Assembly: GCA_027625915.1 (NCBI GenBank)
Contig: JANTQA010000070.1
Span: 8,809,001-8,873,000, forward strand
Source: Anaeramoeba flamelloides
Lineage: Eukaryota; Metamonada; Anaeramoebidae
Reading direction: 5' to 3'
DNA length: 64,000 nt
The stretch's first letter is position 1; each line of letters begins with the position of its first letter. This document shows, one piece after another, positions 46,679 to 57,860 of this stretch. The position numbers were made by a program, and so were the translations under genes. The notes under the pieces are model-generated. The model saw nothing but the letters and a program-made list of their open reading frames with translations. It made no database searches and had not been told where the DNA came from.

Positions 46679-48696
46679 GGTTTGTTGTTGTTTTTTTTTT
46701 TGGTTTTTCAATTAAATGAATTGCTGTTCCATCAACAATTTCTTTTGGTTTTTTAAAAATATAAAAAAAATTGATAGAAAAATCAAAAAGTATTAATGTA
46801 TTGTTTCTTAATTGTTATGTATTACTTGTTTTTTTTAAATTATTGGCGTTTATTTTATCACAGCTGTTTTAAAAAATTGTTGGGTAAAAGTTTGAAAAGC
46901 TGTGGTTCAAATTGTTTAAAAGAGTGTGTCAAACAGTTTGGATAACACTTTTGAAAACTTTTTGTTCTCAATTTTTTAAAATAGTTGTATCAAAACTTTA
47001 TCGATCTTTTAGAATCCAATCTGGTATTGAGAAAAATGGTTTTTTTTTTTTTTAATTAATCGTTTTTGTTTAACAAACTGTTTTGGAATCAAAATATCTT
47101 AACTAATCAAAGATATAATTATTTGGATATACTCTATGTTTCATAATAAAAGGAACAAAATTTTCATTAATGGTTAATATTTTAGATTGGTGAAATTGAA
47201 GAAAAAATGAAAAGTTTTTGGAAATTTTGGGAATTTTAATTAAAGTTGAAAAATAACATATTTTCAGTTTGTAAAAATTCAAATTTGGATGAATTTGTTA
47301 TCAAAATTTTTTTCTGTTTTCTGATCTTTTCTGATTTTTTTTTTGAAATGGATGTATATTGGAGTATTGTCAAACATTTGAAATTATCGATTTCTTTTTT
47401 TTTTTGGTTTATCAAAGATATTATTTTATTATATCTTAATAACTAAAAAAATATATTTCTCAATATAAATATAACCAATTTTATTGAATGAATCAAAAGT
47501 TGAATTTTTTATTTATGTAATAATAAACCTCAAGAATTATTCATTTATAATTTTTTTACTTTGGCTCATTTTTTAGTTGAAATAATGACAAAAAATTGAA
47601 GATAATTACAAGGTAAATATTTCCTTTGATCTAATAAATTTAGAGATATTCTCAAATTTTCTTAGATCAAAACATTACCTTAAAATGATTAAAAATAAAC
47701 TTCTATTGATTCGAATAACTTTTAGAAAAAGAAAAAATTTGTTAGAAAAAATGTTTTATTCTCAATAAAAAAAGTTTAATTTTAAACAAAATAATCAATC
47801 TTCTATTTCTTTTTTATGAATTTTTTTTCAGTCTTTTTTGTTTTTTTTAAACCTTTTATGTTTTTTTTTTTAAAGAAGAACGAAGGGTTTTAAAGAAAGA
47901 GATTTGTTTCTGTATTTTCAAAACATTTTTTTTAAAGATTTTTCAGAAACTTTTCTTTTTTCATCATTGAAAAATTTCAGATTTGATATGGAATAAAACA
48001 ACAACCAACCCAAAATTTAGTTGAACAAAATTTGAATAAAGTTTAAAGAAAAGCATTTTGTTGCAAAATTGTTTCAAAAAGTGAGTTGTGTTTGTTTTGG
48101 TATGATCACAACTATTGTAAATTAAGATTTTTTTCTTTTTCAAGTAATTATTTTATCTTTAATTTTTTTCTTTTTGATTGTCTTGGATGGTTTTTGAAAT
48201 AAATCAAAATTCTAAGATCGACATGTGGGAATTATAATTTTATGAGTTTGTTGTTTTTAAAATATGTGTTTTGTCTTCTTTAATTTTGGTTTTCTTTATT
48301 CATTTTTTGGAAACAAAAAGAAACAAAAAGAAACAAAAAAAAAAAAAAAAAAAGGATAAAAAAGTTTTACTGTAATCAGAAAGTCTCTTTGTATCTTCAA
48401 GTGCTTTTCCTCCAAAAATAATTCTTTGGTTTTCTGCTGCAATATTTGTGATTGATGCTAATTGAAGTTTGAAATTTTTTATCATGACCTTTTGATTGCA
48501 AAAAAGAATTTGTTTCACAAAGTGTCAAAAAGAAAAGAAAAAAAAAAAAGAAAAAATAAACAATTCTATTTTAGAGAAAAGAAAGAATAAGGGTGTTGAA
48601 ATAAAAATAAAAAAGAAATGGATTTACAGTAGAAGAAGTTTTCACATTATAATTCTTTCCTTTTAAAGTTTTGACAACTATGTTGATTTCGGTCAT
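44545..48696 (-). CDS. BAG6/Scythe-like ubiquitin-like-domain protein, three exons, frame break near the end
   Basis: Exons: 48628-48696, 48371-48488 and 46741 downward; the phases join correctly. Introns are 139 and 1629 nt. Residues 1-~78 form a ubiquitin-like domain (VVKTLKGKNYNV, AENQRIIFGGKALED, GTAIHLIEKP) closest in style to BAG6. Then come a polyQ/Asn-Gln tract, a Met/Gly-rich segment and a helical region (LNSLDKLISNFEFLIP) resembling the BAG6 DUF3538 domain. After a Glu/Lys-rich linker, a helical C-terminal half ends with ISHITKRT and a stop at 44766-44768. BAG6 proteins chaperone mislocalised and tail-anchored membrane proteins and hand failures to the proteasome; the same cytosolic quality-control role is likely here. 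Oddity: a frame shifted by one base across the A5 run at 44774-44778 stays open for 75 more codons (LVQSYQAQILDPTIAFTILN, then Asp-Glu-Lys repeats) to a stop at 44545-44547. I include this tail; it needs one extra A, or a frameshift. Confidence 0.75.
46640..46682. repeat. Trinucleotide (TTG/CAA) microsatellite encoding polyQ
   Basis: About a dozen uninterrupted GTT/TTG units on the plus strand, read as CAA on the coding strand, make the polyglutamine tract of the BAG6-like protein. Further short Gln repeats follow at 46310-46400. Confidence 0.85.
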
Positions 48697-50912
48697 TGAA
48701 GAAGAAATAAAATTTGTTGTTATTTGGATTGATAACGAAAATTGAAGAATAAAAAAAAAAAAAATGAAAAGTAAACACAAAGATATTATTTTGGAACATA
48801 ACTTTTTGAGAAATGGAGAAAATAATGTAAGATCTGTTTTTTTTGATTTTGTATCTTGGTTTGTTTATTAAAGGTTAAGAAATACAGTATTTTGGATAAT
48901 CCTTGTTTTTTTTCATAGTTTTTTTAAAAAGATATCCCAAAACAGATTTAAAAATGCTTATTCAAACTCCTTGGCTCAACCTTTTAAGCTTTTTGGGTAA
49001 TACTTTAATTCAACAATATATAACTCATCTTTTTTAAAGTACTTTTTTTTCTCTAATTTTACTTGTATTTTGTTAAAAAAATCTTCCTATCAATTCTTTT
49101 TTTTAATATCCTTACAGGTGTTAGCACAAAAATAAATTCGTTGATAGTTAAAGTATGTTGCAACTGAAAGTAAAAGCTATCAGTGATCTAATGTTAAAAT
49201 AGTCAATAAATAATCTATTTTTAAAATCTAATTGAAAAATCAATTTTTGGTTTTTTTACTACTGATCACAATTAAAAATTATCATAATAGATATTTTTTT
49301 AAATTACTTTACTAATTATCAAAAAAATACACACGAGAATAATATTATTCCTAAATGAGTGAACTAAAATTTGTAACACGAATAGTAACTATTATTTTAA
49401 TTTTTTTATAACAAGATTCACTTGACAAAAATTCGGTAAAAAAAACTAAATATTGATCATTTTTGTTCCATTTAAGGAAACTAGTTATCTTTCCAAGCTA
49501 TGGAAATAATGGGTTCAAGAATGTGTGAATTAAATCTCTAATTTTTTAAAAAAATTGAATTTTTAAGATAATAATTCAGAATTTCTCGATTAATTGAAGT
49601 CAGATACTGTTCAATATTAAGAAATACCCCCCCAAAAAAAAAAAAAAAAAAAAAAAAAAACTCGGGTCGTGTAGAGTTCTGATGTTAATTTTATTTTGCT
49701 TCTCAAAAAGAATTTTCTTTCTGAAAAAAGGCAACAAAAAAATAATTTCAAGTTTTGAAATTAAAAAACAAAAAAAACTTTATAAAAAAAAGGTATATTA
49801 TTAAATTTCAAAATTGGTCAAATTGGATTTTTTCATATTTTTGAAGATTTTCTTGATTATTATTATTGGTATGATGGTTTTTAATGTTTTTTTTTAAGAA
49901 GTGTGTGTGTGGGGGGGGGGGGTCAAAAAGATTATTTTGCTATTAGTAGTATTTTAATGCTTAAACTGCAGAATATTCAAAATCTTGAAATCATCAATAC
50001 CTAATATTTTTAAAAATGTGTTCGAAATTCAATTTTAACACAAAAAGTAAAATGGAAATTTTTTTTCCCTAAAAACAAGTTGCAAAAGTCTAATTGATCT
50101 CTTAATTATTTTTTTTTCAAAATCCTTGTTAAAATTTTCTAGTATATCATCCATACCATTCAACCACCCAAGCATACTCTAACCTACCCTAACGTACCTT
50201 AACCTACCAGTAAAAGATGTTTAAAATGCACACAGTCAATATAATATAATGGAATTAGCTATTTTAAAAACAATGAGAATTTGACCAAAATTGAAATATA
50301 ATAATTTTCCCAAAAAAAAAATTAAACAGTTCTTTAAATACTAATTATAAAGAAAAATGGCTTTTTAAAGGATTATCAAGAACTAGTTTAATTATGTAAA
50401 ATTTCAAACTTTTAAATGGGAGTAGAAAAAAATATTTAGAACAGCTTGAAAAATAGTTAAGAATTTCTAGATTTGAAAAGGAAATTATGAAAGATGAAAA
50501 TATAATTTTATGCATAATTTATATAAGGAGAAAATTGTGAAAATCTCAACTTTTTTTGAAAAAGAAATTCTTGGTTTATAAATTTAACTGGGATTGTTTA
50601 TTTATTGTGTTTGTGATTGATATTTAACAAAGTAAATTTAAAAATCAAGAATAAAACATCAACTAATATATGAACCAAAAACTAGTTATCTAAATATAAA
50701 AAATAATAAAAAAAAAAGAATTTAAATTTTATAAATCGATTTCTTTTAATATTTAAGGAATAAATAAGAAATTTTTTTCAGATATTTAACGAATTTATTC
50801 TTTCGGGTAATTATTTTTTTAAAAAAAATAATAAGAAGAAGAAAAAGAAGAAAAAGAAGAAGAATAAGCAGCAGCAGTAGCAGCAGAAGAAGAAGAAGGA
50901 TAAACCAAAATT
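48697..50912. other. Intergenic with homopolymer junctions
   Basis: No gene recognised. It contains a C7/A27 junction at 49627-49660, a GT repeat joined to a G-run at about 49906-49922, a CCTACCCTAAC-like patch near 50165-50210, and a trinucleotide tract at 50830-50900 just beyond the stop of the P-loop gene. Confidence 0.5.
50830..50900. repeat. AAG/CAG trinucleotide tract in presumed 3' UTR
   Basis: GAA/AAG units and a cluster of CAG/CAGTAG units lie immediately downstream of the stop codon of the minus-strand P-loop gene, and so in its presumed 3' UTR (read there as TTC and CTG). Non-coding; likely prone to length change. Confidence 0.7.
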
Positions 50913-52541
50913 TTAGAATTCTCCTAAATTAGCAGCAATTTCAATTCTTTCTAATATTGCTGATTGCAATGTGTTTAAAATTGATTCAATTTCGCCTGGT
51001 TCAATTACAACAATTTCTGTTTCTGAAGGGCATGAGTCAATTAAAATTTGTTGGACGATTTGATATCTTTTTAATAAATTGTTTGTTTGTGTTTCTAAAT
51101 CGTCTCCACACCCTTTTAAAATATCATAATTTTCTAAGCAAGAAACCCAATCTTCGACATACGATCTATGATAGTCCTCATGTAAGGTTAATAGAATCGG
51201 AATGATGACACCCTTTGAATCTTTTGGTAGTTGCTGTCTTTCTAAAAAAGTTTTTTTTAAAATTTGATATTTCTTTTTCGAATGCCTCTCTCCTTCTTTT
51301 TCTAATTCATCATCAGACTCATCGCTAGTTTCCAAATTTGAAGAATTTTCCTTTTCTTTTTCCTGTTCTATTTCTTTTTCGTTTTCGCTTTCTTTTTCTT
51401 TTTGTTTTTCATTGTCAGTTCTTTCTTGGTTTTCTGTCTTATTGTTTTTTTTTTGTTTTTCAATCTCTTTTTGTTCCTGTTTTTTTTTTTCTACTCGTTC
51501 TTTTTTGTTTTCTTTTTCCTGTTCTAGTCCAATTTCTTTTTCATTTTTAATTATTTCTTGGTTTTCAATCTTTCCTTTTTCCTTTTCCTTTTCTTTTTCC
51601 TGGTCTGGTTCTTTTTCTTTTTCTTTTTCTTTTTCTTTTTCTTTTTGAGTTTCTTGAACCTGAGAATTTTTTTTAATTTTTTTTTTTCTTTCTAATCGTA
51701 ATCTTTCTATAAGACTCATTTTAATACCAAGTTTTTTTTTCGCTTGTTCCTTAATATTATTTTGCCTTTCAACAACTGCCATATTATGATTGGTTATTAG
51801 TTCTGTGAAATTGGCAAGCGCGACATGCGAGCCTTCGATAATTATTGATTTACCATCTCTTAAGGATTTGGAGATATCGGGCGATACGCCTTGCTTTACG
51901 ATTTTGCACTCATACTTGAATTCTTTAAAAAAGGTTTCCATGTCGCCACCAAAATCGCGGTACCAAATCCTTTGGTTGGGCTTGAATTTTTGGATGTGAT
52001 CGACCATTAGCCCATACACGATCTCTGTTTGAAGGATATTTGCCAAGTTTAATCTTTCCGAAAGCCTCACCGCAAGTGTCGATTTGCCAATGAGCCCCGT
52101 CCCAGAAATGAGAATAATCAAGGGAACCCTTTGGTTATACATCCGAATGATCATTTCATATCGACGGGTGTACTTGCCTCCATAACCAGACTTTTTCATG
52201 ATTTCAAACAAATGCTTCAACATTTGCTCTTGATCGATATTTACTTTTTCTTCGTCAACCAACTTTTTTTTTAAATCCATCGCGATACGCAAAGACTTGT
52301 GGTAAGGTACCTGTGTAAACATCAAGATCTGGGAGATTAAATACCTCGAGAGGATATAAAAGTGATCTTGTAAATAGCAACGCACTTCAACTAAATCGTA
52401 AATAGATGTAGGGAAACGAATCACAGTATTAGATTTCCTCGAGTATTGATCATAACTTCTCCTTACTTTTGTTTTTCCTTTTGAAGGCGAAAAGTTATTT
52501 GGTAGTGGTTTTTTTTTTTTATTTTTTTTTTCACTGGACAC
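50913..52541 (-). CDS. LPA1/2-phosphoglycerate-kinase-like P-loop protein
   Basis: A single exon of 542 residues. A Lys-rich start precedes a helical domain (~40-135) like the ATP-cone-type region that leads into the kinase core in the family. The Walker A motif is at 147-154 (GTGLIGKS), followed by LAVRLSERLNLANILQTE, the segment that matches plant LPA1 and archaeal 2-phosphoglycerate-kinase-like P-loop proteins. Then comes an IIIEGSHVAL strand, the counterpart of the family's EG-H motif. Residues ~295-420 are an insert made almost wholly of Glu, Lys and Gln. The core resumes with GVIIPILLTLHEDYHRSYVE. Plant relatives are needed for phytate accumulation and some archaeal relatives make 2,3-bisphosphoglycerate, so small-molecule phosphorylation is plausible, but the substrate cannot be read from sequence. 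The location is probably cytosolic, as no targeting peptide is visible. Neighbouring genes give no clue. Confidence 0.78.
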   Translation of the reverse strand: MSSEKKNKKKKPLPNNFSPSKGKTKVRRSYDQYSRKSNTVIRFPTSIYDLVEVRCYLQDHFYILSRYLISQILMFTQVPYHKSLRIAMDLKKKLVDEEKVNIDQEQMLKHLFEIMKKSGYGGKYTRRYEMIIRMYNQRVPLIILISGTGLIGKSTLAVRLSERLNLANILQTEIVYGLMVDHIQKFKPNQRIWYRDFGGDMETFFKEFKYECKIVKQGVSPDISKSLRDGKSIIIEGSHVALANFTELITNHNMAVVERQNNIKEQAKKKLGIKMSLIERLRLERKKKIKKNSQVQETQKEKEKEKEKEKEPDQEKEKEKEKGKIENQEIIKNEKEIGLEQEKENKKERVEKKKQEQKEIEKQKKNNKTENQERTDNEKQKEKESENEKEIEQEKEKENSSNLETSDESDDELEKEGERHSKKKYQILKKTFLERQQLPKDSKGVIIPILLTLHEDYHRSYVEDWVSCLENYDILKGCGDDLETQTNNLLKRYQIVQQILIDSCPSETEIVVIEPGEIESILNTLQSAILERIEIAANLGEF

Positions 52542-53169
52542 TTCAGGGTATGCACAATATTTGTGAAAATCAGAAAATTAAAAAGGAGAGAATTATAGTT
52601 TTATTAAAATTTGGTTTGGTTTATTTACAAAAAAAAATTGAGAGGATACTTTTAAACAAGCTTTTGAAAAACTTTATGATTAGAGTTCAATAATTTTCAA
52701 AGTTAAGAGAAAGAATTAAAGAAATTTTTTTTAATGAAATTCAAAGATAAATCAACATTAAAAAATGAATTCCTTTTTTTATTTCAATTTTTCTCATTCT
52801 CAAATGAGTCATATTTGGATACATAGAGAATATTATAGTTTTGAGAAATTGTTACTTTCTTTTTTTTTGATAATTTTTAGTTAAAGAGGGAATTTCACTG
52901 GTGAGGTTAAGGTGTTTTAATTTTTTAAATAGGTTTAATTTAAACTCTATTTAAAAAAAAAATAAAATTAACCAAAAAAAGTTCTTAGGGTATCAAAACC
53001 ACAAAATTCGAATACAAAAGAAGAAGAAAAGAATCCTCAATAATGAAAAATAAGTAACAATCTTAATTTATTTTAAATTACCAAAGGGATTAAATTTCTT
53101 CAATTTAAAAGAAATTGTTTAATAAAAGTACACACTCAATTTAATTTGATTTTTTCTATTTTATGGGTA

Positions 53170-54015
53170 TTTTGTAACCATCTATATTTGACAAAGTAAG
53201 GATTTTGTAATATTCTTTCTGATAAATATAACTAATCTTGAAAAATGAAAAAAATGTAAATAAAAATCTTTGAGATCTTAAAAAGAACCGAAGAGTGAGA
53301 CTTTGAAACAGAACAGTTGTTTTCAAAGTTATATATAAACTAAAATTCAAAATAAATGGCCCACCTTATATTTCAATTTTGAATTGCTTTTGTATCGTTT
53401 TGAAGTTTTTCCTCTCACAATGAAAAGTTTGAAAATAAATCATTTTTTCTCTTTTTTATTTTTTCAAAAGTGTTTTGTTAAAATGGAAAATGAAAATGAA
53501 AAATTTGAAAGAAGTAACAGATGAATTAATGGAAAAATTGGTTTCAAATATGACAAGGAGATTAGATTTAGTTATTCAAAGGGAAGGAGAATCGATAAAT
53601 GGGTTTTATTAATTTTTAAAAAAATTTTTTTTCATGTAATGCTTCATTCAAAATAAATGCCCCAATTTTTTTTAAAATTTTTTTTTAACTTTTTTTATTT
53701 TATTTTTTGAAGAAAAACAAAGACCCCTGGAGTATATTGAACCAAATACTAAAATAAAAATTTTGATATTATAATAGATAACTACAAGTATTAAAAATAT
53801 TTTTCTTTAAATTTTGATTTTTGATGGGCCAATGATTTTGAATGATAGTTTACTTACCATAATTCTAATTGGAAATTGAGAATAGATCATTGATGTCAAT
53901 TTTGAAATTTTTCCTATTCTTTCATTTTTGATTTTTAGAGATCCGTGGCGCATCACATATTGATTAACTAGTTATTGTTTAGTTATTAGGTACCCATAAA
54001 AATTACGAAACAATT
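53170..54015. repeat. Decayed relative of the pogo-like element, interrupted
   Basis: The left part (53190-53345) matches 6735-6890: AAGGATTTTGTAATATTC, then CTTGAAAAATGAAAAAAA and GAGATCTTAAAAAG. The right part (53825-54015) continues the match: ATTCTAATTGGAAATTGAG, TTTGATTTTTAGAGATC and CATAAAAATTACGAAA. The intervening part (about 53346-53824) is absent from the other copies. It includes two direct copies of ATTCAAAATAAATG followed by GCCC, about 300 bp apart. Confidence 0.45.
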
Positions 54016-54808
54016 TTTTTCGTTTTTGAATAATACTTTTTCACTATAATAACTGGAGTATTAAACATCAAAGGTTTCTTTTTTTTCTGTATTCTGTAAG
54101 GGGGGTGGGGGAACTGATTCCTTTTACCACCTGAAAAGATTTTTTTTTAATTTTTAATTTAAACAAATTGGTTTATAGATTCCGCCAAAAATTTTCCTTT
54201 GTAAATTTGAAAATGATACTAATGAATTTTTAAAAATTTTTGGTTCGATTTCCAATTTTTAACTCTACCAATTACACTTACAAAGCCTTTTATTTTTTGA
54301 GACAAATTAGAAAGTTTAATAAATGTTTAAATAATAAAATCCAATCTTCAGGATTTTACTCTTAAAACGAGTAAAAAAATATTATTAATATATTGTAGTG
54401 AAAAAAATATTGTACATGAAAATAATCCCAAACATGATTTTAAATTGTTAATATAAGGAAAATTAATGTTTAATTACTTTTATTTTCAATCAAATTCTTT
54501 TTTATAAATAACCACTTTTTTAAAAGCATGAGTAAAAAACCAACCTAAAGCACATTAAAGTGGGGGTGCCTATAGACTACTCAAGTTAAAGTTTGATACA
54601 CATAAGTAGCTCAAGTTTTTTTTGGAAAGTAACCATCGGGTATTATAGAGGTTTACTAGAGTTTGGAAAATGATAAATTTTTATTATTGTTTTTTGATTG
54701 ATTGGGTGGTGTTTTGAACCGATCAACTTTCATTAATCATCATTCTAATAAGGGGGTGAGTGATAATTTTAAAATTTTTGGATTCTTAAAAAAGGTATTT
54801 GATTTTAA

Positions 54809-55034
54809 ATAAGCTTAATTTCAAAAATAGGGGCAGATTTTTCATCATTAAAAAAATTAGTTTATTGTGTTTTCAATTGAATTATAATGTATTTTACAAC
54901 ATTTTTTAGAGAATATCATCAACATAGATTAATAAATAAAAATATAGTTTAATCGTTTTATTTTTTAAAAGACAAATCAAAAAAGAAAAAAATAATAATA
55001 ATAAAGTTTGCCATTGGTTTTGAAATTTGGCTTA
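54809..55034. mobile_element. MITE, second copy of the family at 19227-19454
   Basis: Reverse orientation relative to 19227-19454. The left end reads ATAAGCTTAATTTCAAAA with AGGGGCAGA following; the right end is the inverse, with GGTTTTGAAATTTGGCTTA. The two copies align along nearly their whole length, including the ACTATATTTTTATTTATTAA core. TTAA-like bases flank both ends. Confidence 0.65.
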
Positions 55035-55710
55035 AAAGAAATTACATATCAAATATCCTTATATCCACAATTAAAAATTATTTAAGGGGTCATTTTCATA
55101 GCATGTATTTTTTTTTTCACTACTTTACGCTAAAATATTGTTATTTTAGTTCATAGTTAATTGTCCGGAAACTGAAAATGAATTTTATGGGTTTTACAAA
55201 AATTTATTATGTTAAAATATGTATCTAAATTCGATTTAGAGACATATAAATTTAAAAATTTATTGGTATTTAATAATAAATACCGATTTTATTATTTTAT
55301 GATCTCGGCTATTTTATTAAGCAATGGTTTTATTGTTGTTAAAAATTGTTAAATAAGTTTTTTTTTCAAAATTGGGTAATTATATAAAGTGTTATTACAA
55401 TATTCTTACTTTTTTTTAGTGTTCTATAATAAGAATAAGCCTGGCAATACTTTCAAAATAAAAAAAAAACTTTTCATTTGAAATATATATTTTTTAGTCA
55501 TCGAATTTTTGAAATTTTGTATGTAGTAGATATCTAAATATTTATTTTTGGGGTTTATATGGTTATTTTTAATAATTTGTATTTCTTTTAAGCAATATAC
55601 AACTTTTTAAATCATATTTTTTAAAAATATTTTGATTTTTTCATTTCACAAAAATTTTCTTGTGATAATTTCCATTTTTTAAGGTTATATTTGATTTATT
55701 ATTTTTGTAG

Positions 55711-55910
55711 TACAGTTAATTTCACTTTTAAAGTACAATTTTTCAACGAAATTTAAGGCACAATAAAAATCTCAAATTAAGGCACAAAATTTAGATTCTA
55801 TAGTAAAATAAATTGTAAAAAAAAAAAATCCAAATCGTGCCTTAATTTGAGATTTTATTGTGCCTTAAATTTCGTTGAAAGATTGTGCCTTAAAAGTGGA
55901 ACTGGCCGTA
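55711..55910. mobile_element. TA-flanked hairpin MITE, copy 6 of 6
   Basis: The left end reads CAGTTAATTTCACTTTTAAAG and the right end is the inverse of CGGCCAGTTCCACTTTTAAG. The inner arm motif CAACGAAATTTAAGGCACA is intact. TA lies on both sides. Confidence 0.8.
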
Positions 55911-56269
55911 ACAATTGTAAAACCAATTATTTTTATAAGTTTGATAAAAAAATCTATGAAATGACCAGTAATTATACATTTTATAGTTGTGTTAAGATGT
56001 TTGATAAAGTTGGATTCATTTTATTTTAAATTAATAGTTATAATATAAAAACAAAATTAAACCATACTATAGTACTGGCTACTATTGTAAATTTAATTAA
56101 GTCATGGTATTTTTATTACTCTTTTTATTTGTGTGAAAGGAATATCTTATCTTTTTGTATCATTTTTTTTTTTGGATGGTGTTTTGTTAAACTTTTTTTA
56201 AAAGTCTGTACGGAAAAAATTGAATTTTGATTTTTGTATCGAAAATAAATCTGAAAATTTTCAAAATGT

Positions 56270-57440
56270 CAGTATATTAACCAACAATTAAAAATGTTCT
56301 AGTGTCTTCGAAATGTAATTATAAAAAACTTAATTTGAACTAAAAATATTAATATTTTAATAAATGTAGATGGGCTATATCCTAGTTTGTTAATTTTACA
56401 TACCAACTTACAAACAGAAATCAAAAAAAAGGAAAAAATTGTCAATAAAATATAAAAAAATTTATATCTTGATCTTTTCTCTAATTATGGTACAATAACT
56501 TATTCCTAATTTAGTTTTATTTTTAATTATTCATTGGAAAACTTTTTTTGAAAAATGGTTGAGAAATAAATACTATCCATTTTATAAAGAAATCCAAAGG
56601 AATTTTAAAATCTTATGTTCATTTAATTCATCTAATTTTTGATTTAATTCAGAAAATGGGATATTTTTGAATTCTTCTTCAGTAATAAGGGCTTATTGGA
56701 TGTATTTGTTTGGTTTGATATTTTTTGATTTTCTATTAAAATTGGGAATACCGAAATAATTATGAATTTATGATTGGAATTGTTTCTCCATTTTTCAATT
56801 TCTTTAGGTTAAATCTTTTTATTTTGTTTTTGAATTTCAAGAATCCAAACCCTTCATTTTGTTCTTGAAAATAGTATTCTTTATTTTGGGTTTATTTAGA
56901 TCATAATTTTGCAATTAGAATCTTGAAAACAGATTTGTAAAAAAATGTTTTGCAAAATAATAATAAAAGGTATCGGGTGAAAAATTCAAGGTAATGAATT
57001 GTTTGGATTCATACAAACTAAGAAGATAAAGAAAAACAAATCTTTGAAAATAGAGTTTTAACGATTTTTTTTTTTTTAATTCTTGCTTTTACTAAATGTA
57101 CCTTGGAAAGGTGATTGTTCTTGTTTGGTCTTCTAGAAGAAAAGGGTTGTTTAAAATACACAACTTCCTCGGGTCTCTTTTTTTTTGGGTAATTATATGA
57201 TTATTTTCAAACATCCCCTAGAAAACACATTTCTTGATCAAAACCCAAAAATTTAATAAAAAAAAAGAAAATGTTCACAAAATATGAAAAATGTAAGCTT
57301 CAATTCTAAATTACTTAAGTTCTTTTCTCTTTCCACATATAGAGCAGTGGTCCTTTATTTTGATTTCAAAGTTTCAATATTTAGTGCCACTCAAAAAAAG
57401 TTTTTTCAGTCATGTTCACACAATTAAAAATTTTCAAAAT
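56270..57440 (+). repeat. Long dispersed repeat, copy 2
   Basis: Same-orientation partner of 18775-20220. It ends about 420 bp upstream of the transketolase start codon and lacks the MITE found in copy 1, preserving the empty site near 56697-56712. It carries no coding frame of its own. Confidence 0.6.
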
Positions 57441-57860
57441 GTGAAAAAAATTCTGTTTATCCTCAAAAGAAAAGAGATTAACAAAAATATTGAGGAATGT
57501 AGAAATATAAGAACTTTGAACTCAGGTGTAGAACCAATTCCTTGAATTACGAAAGGTGTGTTATCAAATATATAACCATAAAAACCAAATTCTATGAGCT
57601 TTTTTAAGAACCTATTTTTAGATTTCTAGTAACAGAAGTTGATAAGAGAAAATTGGGACTGTAGAGAAAAGTCAGAAAAATCAAGAACAAAAAGGAAAAA
57701 CTGTTGAAAAATATTTTAAAGTAAAACACAAGTTGATGACTTCTTTCGGGACAACAAATTATTTCCAACGTTTGTAAATAAGAACAGATCTTTTGAAATA
57801 AATAAGAATTCATTTTTTTAAAATTATTTCTTCTTTTTCTTTTGAATAATAAATAACGAT

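Larger units (their letters stand above)
52542..57860. other. Intergenic, repeat-rich
   Basis: No firm gene. It contains a decayed relative of the pogo-like element (53170-54015) interrupted by about 480 bp that holds a 40-codon open frame (53490-53612), a MITE (54809-55034), the last hairpin MITE copy (55711-55910) and copy 2 of the long dispersed repeat (56270-57440). The final ~400 bp before 57861 should include the transketolase promoter; no motif stands out beyond a pyrimidine-rich stretch before the ATG. Confidence 0.5.
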
